Source: UBA6022 sp035704495
Lineage (GTDB): Bacteria > Patescibacteriota > Saccharimonadia > Saccharimonadales > Saccharimonadaceae
Assembly (NCBI GenBank): GCA_035704495.1
Contig: DASSWW010000038.1
Coordinates: 27,387 to 91,386, forward strand
Direction of reading: 5' to 3'
DNA: 64,000 nucleotides
The translations under genes and the position numbers were made by a program. This document shows, piece by piece, positions 43,211-52,721 of the stretch. The first letter of the stretch is position 1. Each line of letters opens with the position of its first letter. The notes under the pieces are model-generated. The model saw only the letters and a program-made list of their open reading frames with translations, ran no database searches and was not told where the DNA came from.

Positions 43211-43807
43211 ATGTCTGAAAAATTATTATCTGGTGCGTGTGACGACTGTCCGCTGCGAAAAAAGATTAATTGTGACGCAGCCGAACGGATAACAACACGA
43301 GCCGCTAGAGCCTCTGACGGCACGGACATAATGGGTTATCCTATTGGACCTGTGAGTCTATCTTTAAGTTATGAGTTTTGTGATAATCCAAATGATGAAA
43401 ATGCTCCTCGATATGAAATTAAAGCTAACAATGCCGAGAAATACTTAGCAGCGGCTGACGAAGTGGAACAAGCACTGCAATCGGATCCGAAATTTGATAT
43501 GCCAAAACGCAGACTGGGCGATATCGACGCGTCGATACGACACATGTCGGCCGTACGTATATTACAAGATGCTCGTCATAATAGTTTGAAATCATCGATT
43601 GCCGACGAATTTACACAATGTGAAGCACCAGTAGAGGATGAGACGTCGTGGTTCCGTCGCAAAAAATGTGGTGCCGATGTCGTAGGGAGAGTATTACCGC
43701 GTTCGGAGATGGTTAAACGAAACGAAGAAGCGGAATTAATGCGCAAGTATGGCACAACGGGGTTTGTGGCCGTAAGTAAATTACAAAAATTCAAACCAAT
43801 TCGTTAA
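43211..43807 (+). CDS. Cys-containing protein of unknown function
   Basis: This 198-residue protein starts with a small Cys cluster, C-D-D-C-P-L-R-K-K-I-N-C (residues 10-21), and has a further C-x-x-x near 56 and two Cys late (about 137 and 153). The middle is helical, and the end is basic. The first cluster could bind a metal ion. It has no signal peptide or membrane segment, and I do not recognise it. The SD AAAGGAG lies 6 nt before ATG. It is the first inserted gene after rpsG. Confidence 0.65.
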   Translation: MSEKLLSGACDDCPLRKKINCDAAERITTRAARASDGTDIMGYPIGPVSLSLSYEFCDNPNDENAPRYEIKANNAEKYLAAADEVEQALQSDPKFDMPKRRLGDIDASIRHMSAVRILQDARHNSLKSSIADEFTQCEAPVEDETSWFRRKKCGADVVGRVLPRSEMVKRNEEAELMRKYGTTGFVAVSKLQKFKPIR

Positions 43808-43884
43808 ACTCATCATTCTTGCGCAATAGTTGATTACCAATGCACTAATCGTAATTTATGCGCCAACTGCATCAGATCGGTTCT

Positions 43885-44721
43885 TCATGTAAAATTAGTG
43901 CTATCTGGATCGGCGCCAATTCGTTCGCCAGTATCAAGGGTGGCGATTTGCGCCATATCATCAGCGTCTAGGGTAAAGTCAAACACGTCGAAGTTTTGTT
44001 CGATGCGTTCTGCGTGCACGGATTTTGGAATAACAATCGACCCGTTTTCAATGTGCCAGCGGATGATAATCTGCGCGGCACTTTTACCGTGTTTGTGTCC
44101 GATATCGATAATCTTTTGGTTTGTCAACAAGCCGCCAGTGCTGCCACCTAACGGACTCCATGATTCGACAGCAATATCGTGTTGATTACACAATAAACGC
44201 GTGCCATGTTGCGGAAATTGCGGATGGAGTTCGATTTGGTTAACTGCTGGGGGAATGACAGCATGGTCTAGTAAATCCTCTAAATGATGTGGTTTAAAAT
44301 TGCTGACACCAATAGATCGAGCTAGTCCGTCATTAAATATTTTTTCGAACGCGCGCCACGTATCATTGTATTTATTTGCCGCTGGCGCTGGCCAGTGAAT
44401 CAGGTATAGATCGATATAATCAAGCTGTAATCTTTCCAAACTTTTCGCAAACGCCTGCAACGTCTTGTCGTATCCCTGATCAGCGTTCCATAGTTTGGTC
44501 GTCACAAATATTTCGTCTCGTGGAATGCCGCTGGCTTTGATTGCTCGGCCGACGCCTTTTTCGTTGCCGTACACGGCAGCTGTATCAATCATCCGATAGC
44601 CTGCTTTTAAAGCCGCGCTGACCGCTGCTTCAACTTCTTTGCCATCTTTGGCCTGCCAGACGCCCAATCCGACCTGTGGTATTGTAATGCCATTGTTAAG
44701 TGTAATATGTGGTTGTGTCAT
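43885..44721 (-). CDS. Aldo/keto reductase
   Basis: This 278-residue protein is a standard AKR barrel. The catalytic tetrad is visible: D-T-A-A-V-Y-G-N-E with Asp and Tyr, V-T-T-K-L-W with Lys, and L-I-H-W-P with His. NADPH-binding residues are seen at I-P-K-S-x-x-x-x-R-I-E-Q-N near 235-250, and S-N-F near 145. It reduces carbonyl compounds using NADPH. The substrate cannot be told. The SD GGAGGA lies 3 nt before ATG. It stands on the reverse strand within the ribosomal supercluster. Confidence 0.94.
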   Translation of the reverse strand: MTQPHITLNNGITIPQVGLGVWQAKDGKEVEAAVSAALKAGYRMIDTAAVYGNEKGVGRAIKASGIPRDEIFVTTKLWNADQGYDKTLQAFAKSLERLQLDYIDLYLIHWPAPAANKYNDTWRAFEKIFNDGLARSIGVSNFKPHHLEDLLDHAVIPPAVNQIELHPQFPQHGTRLLCNQHDIAVESWSPLGGSTGGLLTNQKIIDIGHKHGKSAAQIIIRWHIENGSIVIPKSVHAERIEQNFDVFDFTLDADDMAQIATLDTGERIGADPDSTNFT

Positions 44722-44800
44722 GCGTCCTCCAATCTGTCTGGCTGCAATAGTAGCAGTAAATATATGGAGCGGCAGTAAGATACCTTACTGAGAGCCAATT

Positions 44801-45421
44801 CTAGATAACACAGCGGTCAACGTAAATAATAAATTGAGTGCGGCTATAGTCGATACAACCCTGGGCACGCAGCTTTTGCAGTTCGACTGATGTTGTTTCG
44901 CGGGTGGAACTAATCATTTCGGCCAAATCTTTATGAGTAAGCTGTAGGCCTAATTTGTATAAATCAACTGTAGTATCAGCGCTAAAACGCTTGGCAAGGT
45001 AGGACAGAGTGGCGATTAATTTGTCACGCACACTGGCTTGTTCGGCAGAATTAATTCTTGATAATAAATCATCATAATGGCTACTCATGCTAGTCGCGAT
45101 TTCGGTCATCAATCCCAAATCGGTTTTGGCAGCTGCTAAAAAATCATCTTTACGGATTTGATAGACGGTCCCACTGGATAGCGCAGTATAAAAAAACTGT
45201 AGTGGTTGATGGCGCGAAAAAAGTCGTTCTGTCGGTACAATATCATAACGCCCGGCAATCCATAACATTCGTTCGTTTCCTGCTTCGTCGACGGACGTTA
45301 CTTTTACATAGCCGTTTTGAATCGCTAGCAAAACATCAGAAACATCGCCCTCGCTGAGGATAACTTCGCCTTTGGTGAAGTTTTTGATGGGAAAGTTTTT
45401 GACAAATCTGGTGACATCCAT
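44801..45421 (-). CDS. Crp/Fnr family transcriptional regulator
   Basis: This 206-residue protein has an N-terminal cyclic-nucleotide-like sensor domain (about 10-120; F-T-K-G-E-V-I-L-S-E-G-D-V-S) and a C-terminal winged helix (about 150-206) with L-T-H-K-D-L-A-E-M-I-S-S-T-R-E-T-T-S as the DNA-recognition helix. The Arg and Glu needed for cAMP binding in Crp are not evident, so the ligand may differ, and there are no Cys for an Fnr cluster. The ATG at 45421 follows TATAAT (45430-45435) by 8 nt with TTGTAA 18 nt before, so it is leaderless. It faces away from the SPW-repeat gene. Confidence 0.88.
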   Translation of the reverse strand: MDVTRFVKNFPIKNFTKGEVILSEGDVSDVLLAIQNGYVKVTSVDEAGNERMLWIAGRYDIVPTERLFSRHQPLQFFYTALSSGTVYQIRKDDFLAAAKTDLGLMTEIATSMSSHYDDLLSRINSAEQASVRDKLIATLSYLAKRFSADTTVDLYKLGLQLTHKDLAEMISSTRETTSVELQKLRAQGCIDYSRTQFIIYVDRCVI

Positions 45422-45514
45422 ATTCTAATATTATAGCGTTTTTGTATGATTTCTTACAACGGCGCAAATCGAAATACGATATCATACCTCTAACGTAATA
45501 AAAGGAGGACAATT

Positions 45515-45901
45515 ATGTCATTACGATTTATACCAACAAAAGTACACGGAGCGCTCGATTATATCGTTGCTATCGCGTTAATATTTGCACCAATGATTTT
45601 CGGTTTTCAAGAAGTCGGTGGCGCTGCAGTTTATATTCCAATAATTCTAGGTGTCGGTCTGTTCTTGTATAGCTTGCTGACTAACTATGAATGGGGTCTA
45701 ATCAAGGTAATTGGTATGCCATACCACTTGGTTATCGATATTCTTGCGTCAACATTGCTAGTCTTGTCACCGTTTTTGTTCGGATTCATCGACGAAGCAC
45801 CAAACGCATGGTTGCCACACATCGCCGTCGGTGTCACTGTTATTTTGGTTGTTCTATTTTCACAGACACAACCTGCAGTTGATAAAAATACCGTCGCTTA
45901 A
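45515..45901 (+). CDS. SPW-repeat membrane protein
   Basis: This 128-residue protein has four membrane segments in two similar halves. The first reads R-F-I-P-T-K-V-H-G-x-L-D-Y and the second M-P-Y-H-L-V-I-D, each followed by a P-M-I-F-G-F / P-F-L-F-G-F segment. This internal duplication is the mark of the SPW repeat family, whose function is unknown. The SD AAGGAGG lies 6 nt before ATG. It is divergent from the Crp/Fnr gene and may be its target. Confidence 0.85.
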   Translation: MSLRFIPTKVHGALDYIVAIALIFAPMIFGFQEVGGAAVYIPIILGVGLFLYSLLTNYEWGLIKVIGMPYHLVIDILASTLLVLSPFLFGFIDEAPNAWLPHIAVGVTVILVVLFSQTQPAVDKNTVA

Positions 45902-45930
45902 ATCCGCATAGGTACACAACACTATTCAGC

Positions 45931-45961
45931 AAAATATCCCGCTCACCACGCGGGATATTTT
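45931..45961. terminator. Terminator after the SPW gene
   Basis: AAAATATCCCGC (45931-45942) pairs perfectly with GCGGGATATTTT (45950-45961). Confidence 0.88.
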
Positions 45962-46003
45962 GATGGATTACGCTGCCCGTAATCGGTAATACGAGGCTTA
46001 TGC

Positions 46004-46032
46004 TTGAGTTAACGTCGCAATTACTATTTAAT
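46004..46032 (+). promoter_or_regulatory. Leaderless promoter of the first unknown paralog
   Basis: TTGAGT (46004-46009), 17-nt spacer, TTTAAT (46027-46032), then 6 nt and the ATG at 46039. Confidence 0.65.
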
Positions 46033-46038
46033 ATATAC

Positions 46039-46989
46039 ATGGAACACCCAACAAGTGCCGACTTATCGTTTTTAGATCGCTTAGAATCCGTAACGACAGA
46101 TCCGATGGTGGATAAAGTATTCGCTACTGCGCGTGAATACGAAGAAATGATTAATTCTACTGGCAGCGTTACAGCCGAAGACAGGATTGCACTAATCGCA
46201 GAATTAAACGATACGTGGCCTTTTATGGGTATGAAGCTGCAGGTCTCGGGCCGTTTGTCATTTGCTGACACTGAATCGGGTGAGGTTAAGGCCAAATATT
46301 ATGACGACAGGCCGATGATATCAAATGGTTTCTGTTTTATCGAAGACCATATTATGTCAGACGAAGAAGTAGTCGCCGAACACTACAAAGTTGGTTTGCA
46401 TATGATTCGATTTGCCGACGAGACATCTAACGAAGGCGAGCTTGGTGTGGGGCTACTTGACGATGTTGCAATTGATTACCCCGTACATTCACCCGAAATG
46501 ATTGAAAATCGATTACGATATTTTCATTCAGAAACGATGGAAAGGCTAGATACAATCGTCTTAAACTGCGAGACCGAAGAACAAGCGGTCATGCAGTTAA
46601 AAGATTTTACTATCGATGCCATACCATCTGATACGGAGAGTATGCAGGTGGCGAGTGATCTGCAAGTTTACCTGTCATCAATACTTGAATTTGATGATCG
46701 ACTACCGTACAACATCACTATAGCGGGCGATTGTTTTGCTGAGGTGGATGGTGTGGTTTGCGCAGCAAAAATTGAAGAAATTATGTCCGGTGTTGCAGGG
46801 GTTGCTGGTGTAAAATTTTTGCAACAAGCCGAGCTACCATCAGACCAAGAACAATGTTTGATGGTCTGTATAGAAATATATTGGTTCACTGCAGATAAAA
46901 AAGCACCTCCTTTGCATCTTTACCTACCATCGAAAAGCATCCAAGACATTACATCTGTCCGCAGGATTACCTACGAAGAAGAGGACTGA
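46039..46989 (+). CDS. Unknown protein, paralog of the gene at 48133
   Basis: This 316-residue acidic protein has no signal peptide or membrane segment. It shares a clear pattern with the 48133 product: an N-terminal helical part, L-N-D-T-W-P-F-M-G-M-x-L-Q-V-S-G, a Y-P-V-H-S-P-E-M-I-E-x-R-L segment and F-D-D-R-L-P-Y. I do not recognise the family. The start at 46039 is chosen because a promoter with 17-nt spacing ends 6 nt before it; the longer frame from 46000 begins before the promoter. It ends in TGA. Confidence 0.75.
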   Translation: MEHPTSADLSFLDRLESVTTDPMVDKVFATAREYEEMINSTGSVTAEDRIALIAELNDTWPFMGMKLQVSGRLSFADTESGEVKAKYYDDRPMISNGFCFIEDHIMSDEEVVAEHYKVGLHMIRFADETSNEGELGVGLLDDVAIDYPVHSPEMIENRLRYFHSETMERLDTIVLNCETEEQAVMQLKDFTIDAIPSDTESMQVASDLQVYLSSILEFDDRLPYNITIAGDCFAEVDGVVCAAKIEEIMSGVAGVAGVKFLQQAELPSDQEQCLMVCIEIYWFTADKKAPPLHLYLPSKSIQDITSVRRITYEEED

Positions 46990-47072
46990 GCGTCGACCGC
47001 TATTACGGTTTGTCGTTTTGTGATAAATGGTTAAATATGGCATAATTCTAAGTGAATTAGGGGAGGAATTGG

Positions 47073-48116
47073 ATGACTGAGCAACTAGGTGAGCCGACGG
47101 AACCGATACAAAACATCGTGGCAGAACGCTTTGGTGCAGAAAAGCAAGCCAGAGAGAGTGTCGCTTGTGTCATGGGGCTAGGGAGGCTTTTGTCGCAAAA
47201 AGAGTTTGAATCGCTCGCAGATGCACGGCAGAACGTTGCCGAGTATATAAAGCAGTTTCACCAAGAAATGGGCAAGGTACCAAATATACAATCAGTTTTA
47301 ATGCAGGCAAGTGGTGGTGATGTTTCCGTTGCAAACCCACACTACACTATCGATTCAACGTCTGGCGCGATAACAATTCAATTTAATAACGATCCGCCGG
47401 TCGTCTCACCGCCGCTGCTTAGTTCTCGACTTTTTAGACTTTCTGGTCCTTTTGTGCCGTATCACCAGCGTGATGATGGTAGTGTCGTGGTAAAACCTAC
47501 CTTGGTGGGTGACGATCTAGAACGAAAGTCGTGGGGTATTAATCCTGTATCCGGTTTGCCGATGACAACGGTTCATATGACCTCGAAAATTATGATTCCC
47601 TGTGACAGCGATGATGCACACATAGAAATTATCGAACTAGAAAATGAAGAAAAGCGCATACGGGCCGTCGAAGAGTTGGCCGCGTACGTATCTGAAGAAA
47701 CAGGTTTGGTTGATGACGTCAACGAAATGAATCAGGCCTTGTACAAATCCGATACTGAACGCATGCGCCACAAGAATTTACCAGACATTGATTTACTGCG
47801 ATCATTAGGCAGAAAAGGTATAGAATATATCCAACAAGGCTCAAAGGCTGCCGATGCATTGAACACGGCCATCGCTGCAACTATTGGTAAGCGGCCGTTG
47901 ATGATTGACGGTAAAGCCTACGAAACAAACGGCGGCGGCGCACTTACCGAAAGTCACGTAGCGGGTTACGAAGGTCGCGTCATGGATGTCGTTTCTGAAA
48001 TACCTATGTCCGACGAATACATCGGCCCAACGCTCGCGATGACGTCACGCAGTGCCAAAGACCCTAACCGCATTTCATATTTGCCGTTGACTGATGTCAC
48101 CGCATTACAGTTTTAA
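47073..48116 (+). CDS. Unknown protein between two paralogs
   Basis: This 347-residue protein lies between the two paralogs but does not share their motifs. Its N-terminal third is helical. The middle is strand-rich with P-P-V-V-S-P-P-L-L-S-S-R-L, and a helical segment follows (about 195-270). The end is Gly- and Ser-rich. No signal peptide or membrane segment is seen. The SD GGGGAGG lies 6 nt before ATG, and CATAAT about 25 nt upstream is the likely -10. The next gene starts 16 nt after its stop. Confidence 0.7.
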   Translation: MTEQLGEPTEPIQNIVAERFGAEKQARESVACVMGLGRLLSQKEFESLADARQNVAEYIKQFHQEMGKVPNIQSVLMQASGGDVSVANPHYTIDSTSGAITIQFNNDPPVVSPPLLSSRLFRLSGPFVPYHQRDDGSVVVKPTLVGDDLERKSWGINPVSGLPMTTVHMTSKIMIPCDSDDAHIEIIELENEEKRIRAVEELAAYVSEETGLVDDVNEMNQALYKSDTERMRHKNLPDIDLLRSLGRKGIEYIQQGSKAADALNTAIAATIGKRPLMIDGKAYETNGGGALTESHVAGYEGRVMDVVSEIPMSDEYIGPTLAMTSRSAKDPNRISYLPLTDVTALQF

Positions 48117-48132
48117 ATAATGGAGTATCGTC

Positions 48133-49071
48133 GTGGATAAAGAAGATTTACATCAATCGCTAGAGGGCCGAACGGTGGATTTTGACGCGCTTGATCATCT
48201 GGAAGGTCTGACGCGCAATGACTACATGAACACCGTGTTCCAAAGAGTTAAAGAGGCGGAGCAGACACTCAACCAAGAAACGACGACGACCAACCAACAA
48301 GCTAAGCTGATTCAACAACTCGATGAAAGTTGGTGGTACATGGATCAAGAAATTCCCGTATCTGGAACACTACATGTAAAAACTGGCCATCTGACACCAG
48401 AACTACCTGAATATACCCTAGTGCCTGTTGACGAGATAGAACTAGAAAGCAAAGGTTTTATTATATTAACGTTCGGCGCAACAATAGATGATGAGTCGAT
48501 AGTATACCGCCGCATGGCGCTATGCTTTAAGCAAGACGACACCCTTGTAGCAATGTTGCCAGAAGACATCATTAACACTTTTCCTGATTATTCGCCTGAC
48601 ATTTCAGAAAGACGATTGCTCTATCATCACAAAGACGAAGTGCTACGGATTACCGATCGTGTCGAATCGTCAGATATTGCAGCCAGGACACCGCTGGTAA
48701 TGAATTTTACCGATTATGCGGTTGATATCTTGATGCATGCCAAATATGACGATGAATACAAAAGCGATCTAGAAAATTATTTATTTAAAGCGATGGATTT
48801 TGATAACGAATTGCCGTACGTTGTAAGTTGCGCTCTGACCGAAGATGATTTCGATGATAATAGAACGCTCCAGTTCATTGCGCAACCTGATGCCATTACC
48901 CTTGTACCACTTATCAATAATCAACAGACGGATGGCCCTCAGCGACACATTCCACGGTTGGAATTATCAGTATTTGCCGATAACCCCAAAGATCCAAATA
49001 TTAACGTGAGCGTACCACTACATACATTACGCCAGGTGACACCAGTGCGGCAAATGGGCAATAAACAGTAG
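48133..49071 (+). CDS. Unknown protein, paralog of the gene at 46039
   Basis: This 312-residue acidic protein matches the 46039 product along its length: L-D-E-S-W-W-Y-M-D-Q-E-I-P-V-S-G (about 58-73), F-P-D-Y-S-P-D-I-S-E-R-R-L-L-Y (about 155-169) and F-D-N-E-L-P-Y (about 220). Identity looks low, about a quarter by eye, so the copies are old. The start is a GTG with GGAG upstream, 16 nt after the preceding stop, so it belongs to one operon with it. Confidence 0.75.
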   Translation: MDKEDLHQSLEGRTVDFDALDHLEGLTRNDYMNTVFQRVKEAEQTLNQETTTTNQQAKLIQQLDESWWYMDQEIPVSGTLHVKTGHLTPELPEYTLVPVDEIELESKGFIILTFGATIDDESIVYRRMALCFKQDDTLVAMLPEDIINTFPDYSPDISERRLLYHHKDEVLRITDRVESSDIAARTPLVMNFTDYAVDILMHAKYDDEYKSDLENYLFKAMDFDNELPYVVSCALTEDDFDDNRTLQFIAQPDAITLVPLINNQQTDGPQRHIPRLELSVFADNPKDPNINVSVPLHTLRQVTPVRQMGNKQ

Positions 49072-49170
49072 TAATACTAGCAATATCCATTGATTTTTGT
49101 TAAAATAAGTATCAAGCGCTATTTTTGATGGCAAAAATTATATAACTCACAAAGGAAGAGCACACACGCT

Positions 49171-51264
49171 ATGGCAGAAAAAACCGTCCCCCTAAAGGAC
49201 TTTCGTAATATTGGTATTATCGCGCATATTGATGCAGGTAAAACCACAACCACCGAAGGTATTTTGTACCGAACCGGCATTAATCACAAAATCGGTGAAG
49301 TCCGTGGTGACGGCGACGGCGCGACGACCGACTGGATGGCGCAGGAAAAAGAGCGTGGTATCACGATTACTTCTGCTGCCGTTACGTGTTTCTGGAAGGG
49401 TCACAAGATTAACATCATCGATACCCCAGGTCACATCGACTTTACCGCCGAAGTCGAACGTTCACTGCGTGTGCTTGACGGTGCGGTAACTGTTTTTGAT
49501 GGCAAGATGGGCGTTGAAGCCCAGTCTGAAACTGTATGGCGCCAGGCCAACAAATACGGTGTACCTCGCATTTGTTTTATTAACAAAATCAATCAAACCG
49601 GTGGTGATTTTTACAAATCTCTTCAGAGTATTCATACTCGTCTTTCTAAAAATGCTCTTCCTGTCCATCTGCCAATTGGATTTGAAAAAGACATCAACGG
49701 TGTTGTTGATTTGGTCGAGATGAAGGCCTATACCTACGGTGATTACACCGACAAGCAACTTGTTGAAGGCGAAATTCCTGCTGATATGCTTGATAAAGCA
49801 AAGAACGCTCGTAGCCTTTTGGTTGAAGCAGCCGTCGAAGCCGATGACGAATTGTTCGAACGCTTCCTTGAAAAGGGTGAAGAATCAATCACTACCGATG
49901 AACTAAAAGCCGCGCTTCGCAAACGTGTCCTCGCTGGTGACTTTTATCTTGTCAGTGGTGGTGATGGCCGTGGCGTCATCGTTGAAAAACTTCTCGACTT
50001 GATGACCGAATTCCTGCCAAGCCCACTCGATGTTGATGCTATTTGGGGTAGCAATCCAAAAACTGGCGACGAAGTCTCGCGCAAACCAGACGAAAAAGAG
50101 CCTATGGCAGCACTAGCATTTAAACTTGCAACAGACCCATTTGTCGGTAAGCTAATTTTTGTTCGTGTTTATTCAGGTAAATTGACCGCTGGTAGTTACG
50201 TTCTAAACACTACAACTGGTGAAAAAGAACGCGTCGGCCGTATCGTCCGTATGCACGCCGACAAGCGTGAAGAGATCGACTCTGTTAGCGCTGGCGACAT
50301 CGCGGCAGTTGTAGGCCTAAAGGGTACCTTTACTGGTCACACGCTTACCGATCCTACGCATCCAATTGCGCTTGAATCAATTACTTTCCCAGATCCTCCG
50401 GTATCGATTGCGGTTGAGCCAAAGACAAAAGCCGATCAAGAAAAAATGGGTATCGCATTGCAACGCCTGGCCGAAGAAGACCCGACTTTCCGTGTCCACA
50501 CCGACGACGAAACAGGTCAGACAATCATGTCAGGTATGGGTGAATTGCACCTTGATATTTTGATCGATCGTATGAAACGTGAGTTTAACGTCGAAGCGAA
50601 CATTGGTGAGCCACAAGTTGCTTTCCGTGAATCAATCAAAGGCACATCAGAAGTCCAGGGTAAGCACGCCAAACAATCTGGTGGTCGCGGTCAGTATGGT
50701 GATGTATGGATTCGCTTTGAAGCTAACGAAGCTGGCAAAGGTTTTGAGTTTCTTGACGCAATCAAGGGTGGTGTTGTGCCACAGGAATACCGCAAACCTG
50801 TCGAACAAGGCGTTCGTGAAACATTAGATGGTGGTGTTATCGCTGGTTATCCAGTTGTTGATGTTAAAGCGACACTCTACGACGGTAGCTACCACGATGT
50901 TGACTCAAGCGAACTAGCCTTTAAGTTGGCCGGATCACTGGCGACACGTGAAGGTATCAAGCAAGCCAAACCAATTCTGCTAGAACCTGTTATGAAAGTT
51001 GAAGTAACCACACCAGAAGATTTCATGGGTGATATCATTGGCGACCTTAACTCTCGCCGTGGCCGTATTGACGCAATGGAAGATCTGATGGGCGGCGCCA
51101 AATTGATCAAAGCTTTTGTACCACTGGCCAGTATGTTTGGTTACACCGGCGATATTCGTTCGATGAGTCAGGGCCGTGCTGCCAGCACAATGGAACTTGC
51201 CAACTACGAAGAAGTTCCACCGAACGTTGCACAGGAAATCATCGAGAAGCGCGCCAGCAAATAG
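49171..51264 (+). CDS. fusA: Elongation factor G
   Basis: This 697-residue GTPase has G1 A-H-I-D-A-G-K-T-T, the switch regions with R-G-I-T-I-T-S, D-T-P-G-H-I-D-F and N-K-I-N (G4; the more common form is N-K-M-D), and domains III-V in full. It drives ribosome translocation. NKIN in place of NKMD changes the guanine-specificity Asp to Asn, an oddity worth confirming. The SD-like AAAGGAAG lies about 13 nt before ATG, a longer gap than usual. Its operon partners are absent: accessory genes flank it on both sides. Confidence 0.97.
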   Translation: MAEKTVPLKDFRNIGIIAHIDAGKTTTTEGILYRTGINHKIGEVRGDGDGATTDWMAQEKERGITITSAAVTCFWKGHKINIIDTPGHIDFTAEVERSLRVLDGAVTVFDGKMGVEAQSETVWRQANKYGVPRICFINKINQTGGDFYKSLQSIHTRLSKNALPVHLPIGFEKDINGVVDLVEMKAYTYGDYTDKQLVEGEIPADMLDKAKNARSLLVEAAVEADDELFERFLEKGEESITTDELKAALRKRVLAGDFYLVSGGDGRGVIVEKLLDLMTEFLPSPLDVDAIWGSNPKTGDEVSRKPDEKEPMAALAFKLATDPFVGKLIFVRVYSGKLTAGSYVLNTTTGEKERVGRIVRMHADKREEIDSVSAGDIAAVVGLKGTFTGHTLTDPTHPIALESITFPDPPVSIAVEPKTKADQEKMGIALQRLAEEDPTFRVHTDDETGQTIMSGMGELHLDILIDRMKREFNVEANIGEPQVAFRESIKGTSEVQGKHAKQSGGRGQYGDVWIRFEANEAGKGFEFLDAIKGGVVPQEYRKPVEQGVRETLDGGVIAGYPVVDVKATLYDGSYHDVDSSELAFKLAGSLATREGIKQAKPILLEPVMKVEVTTPEDFMGDIIGDLNSRRGRIDAMEDLMGGAKLIKAFVPLASMFGYTGDIRSMSQGRAASTMELANYEEVPPNVAQEIIEKRASK

Positions 51265-51282
51265 TAGTGTAATCGTTGAAAA

Positions 51283-51314
51283 TAAAATCACCGTCAGAGA
51301 TGGCGGTGATTTTA
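51283..51314 (+). terminator. fusA terminator
   Basis: TAAAATCACCG (51283-51293) pairs with CGGTGATTTTA (51304-51314). Confidence 0.88.
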
Positions 51315-51390
51315 TATTGTCTAAAAAATCCAATAGTGGTATTGTATCGCAATAGAAGATGCGTTGCATAAGAAGCAGGGGGAAGCAAAA

Positions 51391-52674
51391 ATGTCACTAG
51401 AAAAAGCCTCGTTAGATAACGGCCTTTCAATATATGTTGATCGAATTCCAGGTGCTAATACAAATGATGTCACTATGTTTGTACCGTTTGGCAGTGTCGA
51501 CGAGACACCTGGTGACGAAGGTGTCGCACATGCTTTTGAACATTGCGTCCATTTACAAACAGATGAGTTTGAAGATCGTACGGCGTTACGACAATATGCC
51601 AAGCTAAACGGCATGGAAACGAATGCTAACACGTATTACACCAGAACACTGTACTATGCCAATGGTTTGGATTTGGAACCTAACGTGAATTATTTAAGCC
51701 AGATTTTACGCCACACGCACTTTCCCGAAGATAAAGTTGAACACGAGATGAAAGCGATTCGTCGTGAAGCTGTAACGCGCCTGGACAGTCCGAGTGAAGC
51801 GCATATAGTGGCGTCACAATACGCTATGTTTGGTGCACCTTACGGCAGAAGCGTCATTGGTTTTCATGATAAATTGGATTTTGAAGCAGACGAACTCAAG
51901 AAGCTGCACGCACAGCATTACAAATTAGGCAACATGGCACTCGTCGTATCAGGAGCGGCCAAATTAGATGAAGTAGCAAACCTAGCTGAACGCTATTTCG
52001 AAGGCGATGAAGTGCCATTCCAGCCCACAGACAGTGAACTAGCCGTATCACTTGGGCAAGACAGATCAACGGCATTTATCAGAGAAGACTCGCAGAACGT
52101 TCGACTACGCGTTTCGTATCCGATGACACCAGAATTTCGCGAGAAATATAATGAGAATCGACTTGCTTTAGGGATTGCATCTTCGGCAATGCGTGAGTCT
52201 GCATTTCAGGCGTTACGATACGATAAAGGCATTTCATACGACGGAGGTGTCACTATAGCCGCTCACAATCATCCGAATGCCTGGAGCATAGGTGGTTATG
52301 TAACCACAGATCAAGAAAATATCGATACAGCGCAGGGTGTGTTTGCAAACACGTTTCAAAAGCATGGCTCCGAATACTCAGACGAGGACATAAACGGCGC
52401 CCTTGCGATGTACAAATACTATTTTAGCAAATACCTTACTTCTACCGAGGATAGGTCTGACCACATCGTTTCTAAGCTAGAGTCATATCGCCAGCCCATA
52501 GATATTCGATCAGTACTGCGTCGTCTTAAGAAAACCACTCCACAGGATGTCAGAGCAGCGCTAGATGAAATCGTGGAATTTGCTGCTAACACTGACAAGT
52601 ATACGCATGTAACGGGTAAAAAGTCGGCAGTGGGTGACGTCGATCGAATCATTACACAAGAAGAAATCGGCTAA
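51391..52674 (+). CDS. M16 family zinc peptidase
   Basis: This 427-residue protein has the inverted zinc motif His47-A-F-Glu50-His51 (HxxEH), followed about 75 residues later by the third ligand region around E-x-x-A-I-R-R-E-A-V, and an N-terminal M16 half and a C-terminal inactive half with R/Y motifs. It resembles processing-peptidase-like enzymes. There is no signal peptide, so it should cut peptides in the cytoplasm. The SD GGGGGAAG lies 6 nt before the ATG at 51391; the frame is open to 51364. It is the first gene between fusA and tuf. Confidence 0.9.
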   Translation: MSLEKASLDNGLSIYVDRIPGANTNDVTMFVPFGSVDETPGDEGVAHAFEHCVHLQTDEFEDRTALRQYAKLNGMETNANTYYTRTLYYANGLDLEPNVNYLSQILRHTHFPEDKVEHEMKAIRREAVTRLDSPSEAHIVASQYAMFGAPYGRSVIGFHDKLDFEADELKKLHAQHYKLGNMALVVSGAAKLDEVANLAERYFEGDEVPFQPTDSELAVSLGQDRSTAFIREDSQNVRLRVSYPMTPEFREKYNENRLALGIASSAMRESAFQALRYDKGISYDGGVTIAAHNHPNAWSIGGYVTTDQENIDTAQGVFANTFQKHGSEYSDEDINGALAMYKYYFSKYLTSTEDRSDHIVSKLESYRQPIDIRSVLRRLKKTTPQDVRAALDEIVEFAANTDKYTHVTGKKSAVGDVDRIITQEEIG

Positions 52675-52721
52675 CAACAAAAGTCGCGCTAGCAAATAAG
52701 AATAGTGCATCGAAGCTATGC

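Noticed and set aside
46987..46989. Possible UGA recoding, as in SR1/Gracilibacteria
   Set aside because: UGA ends genes here at natural positions and the long core genes contain no in-frame UGA, so the standard bacterial code applies.
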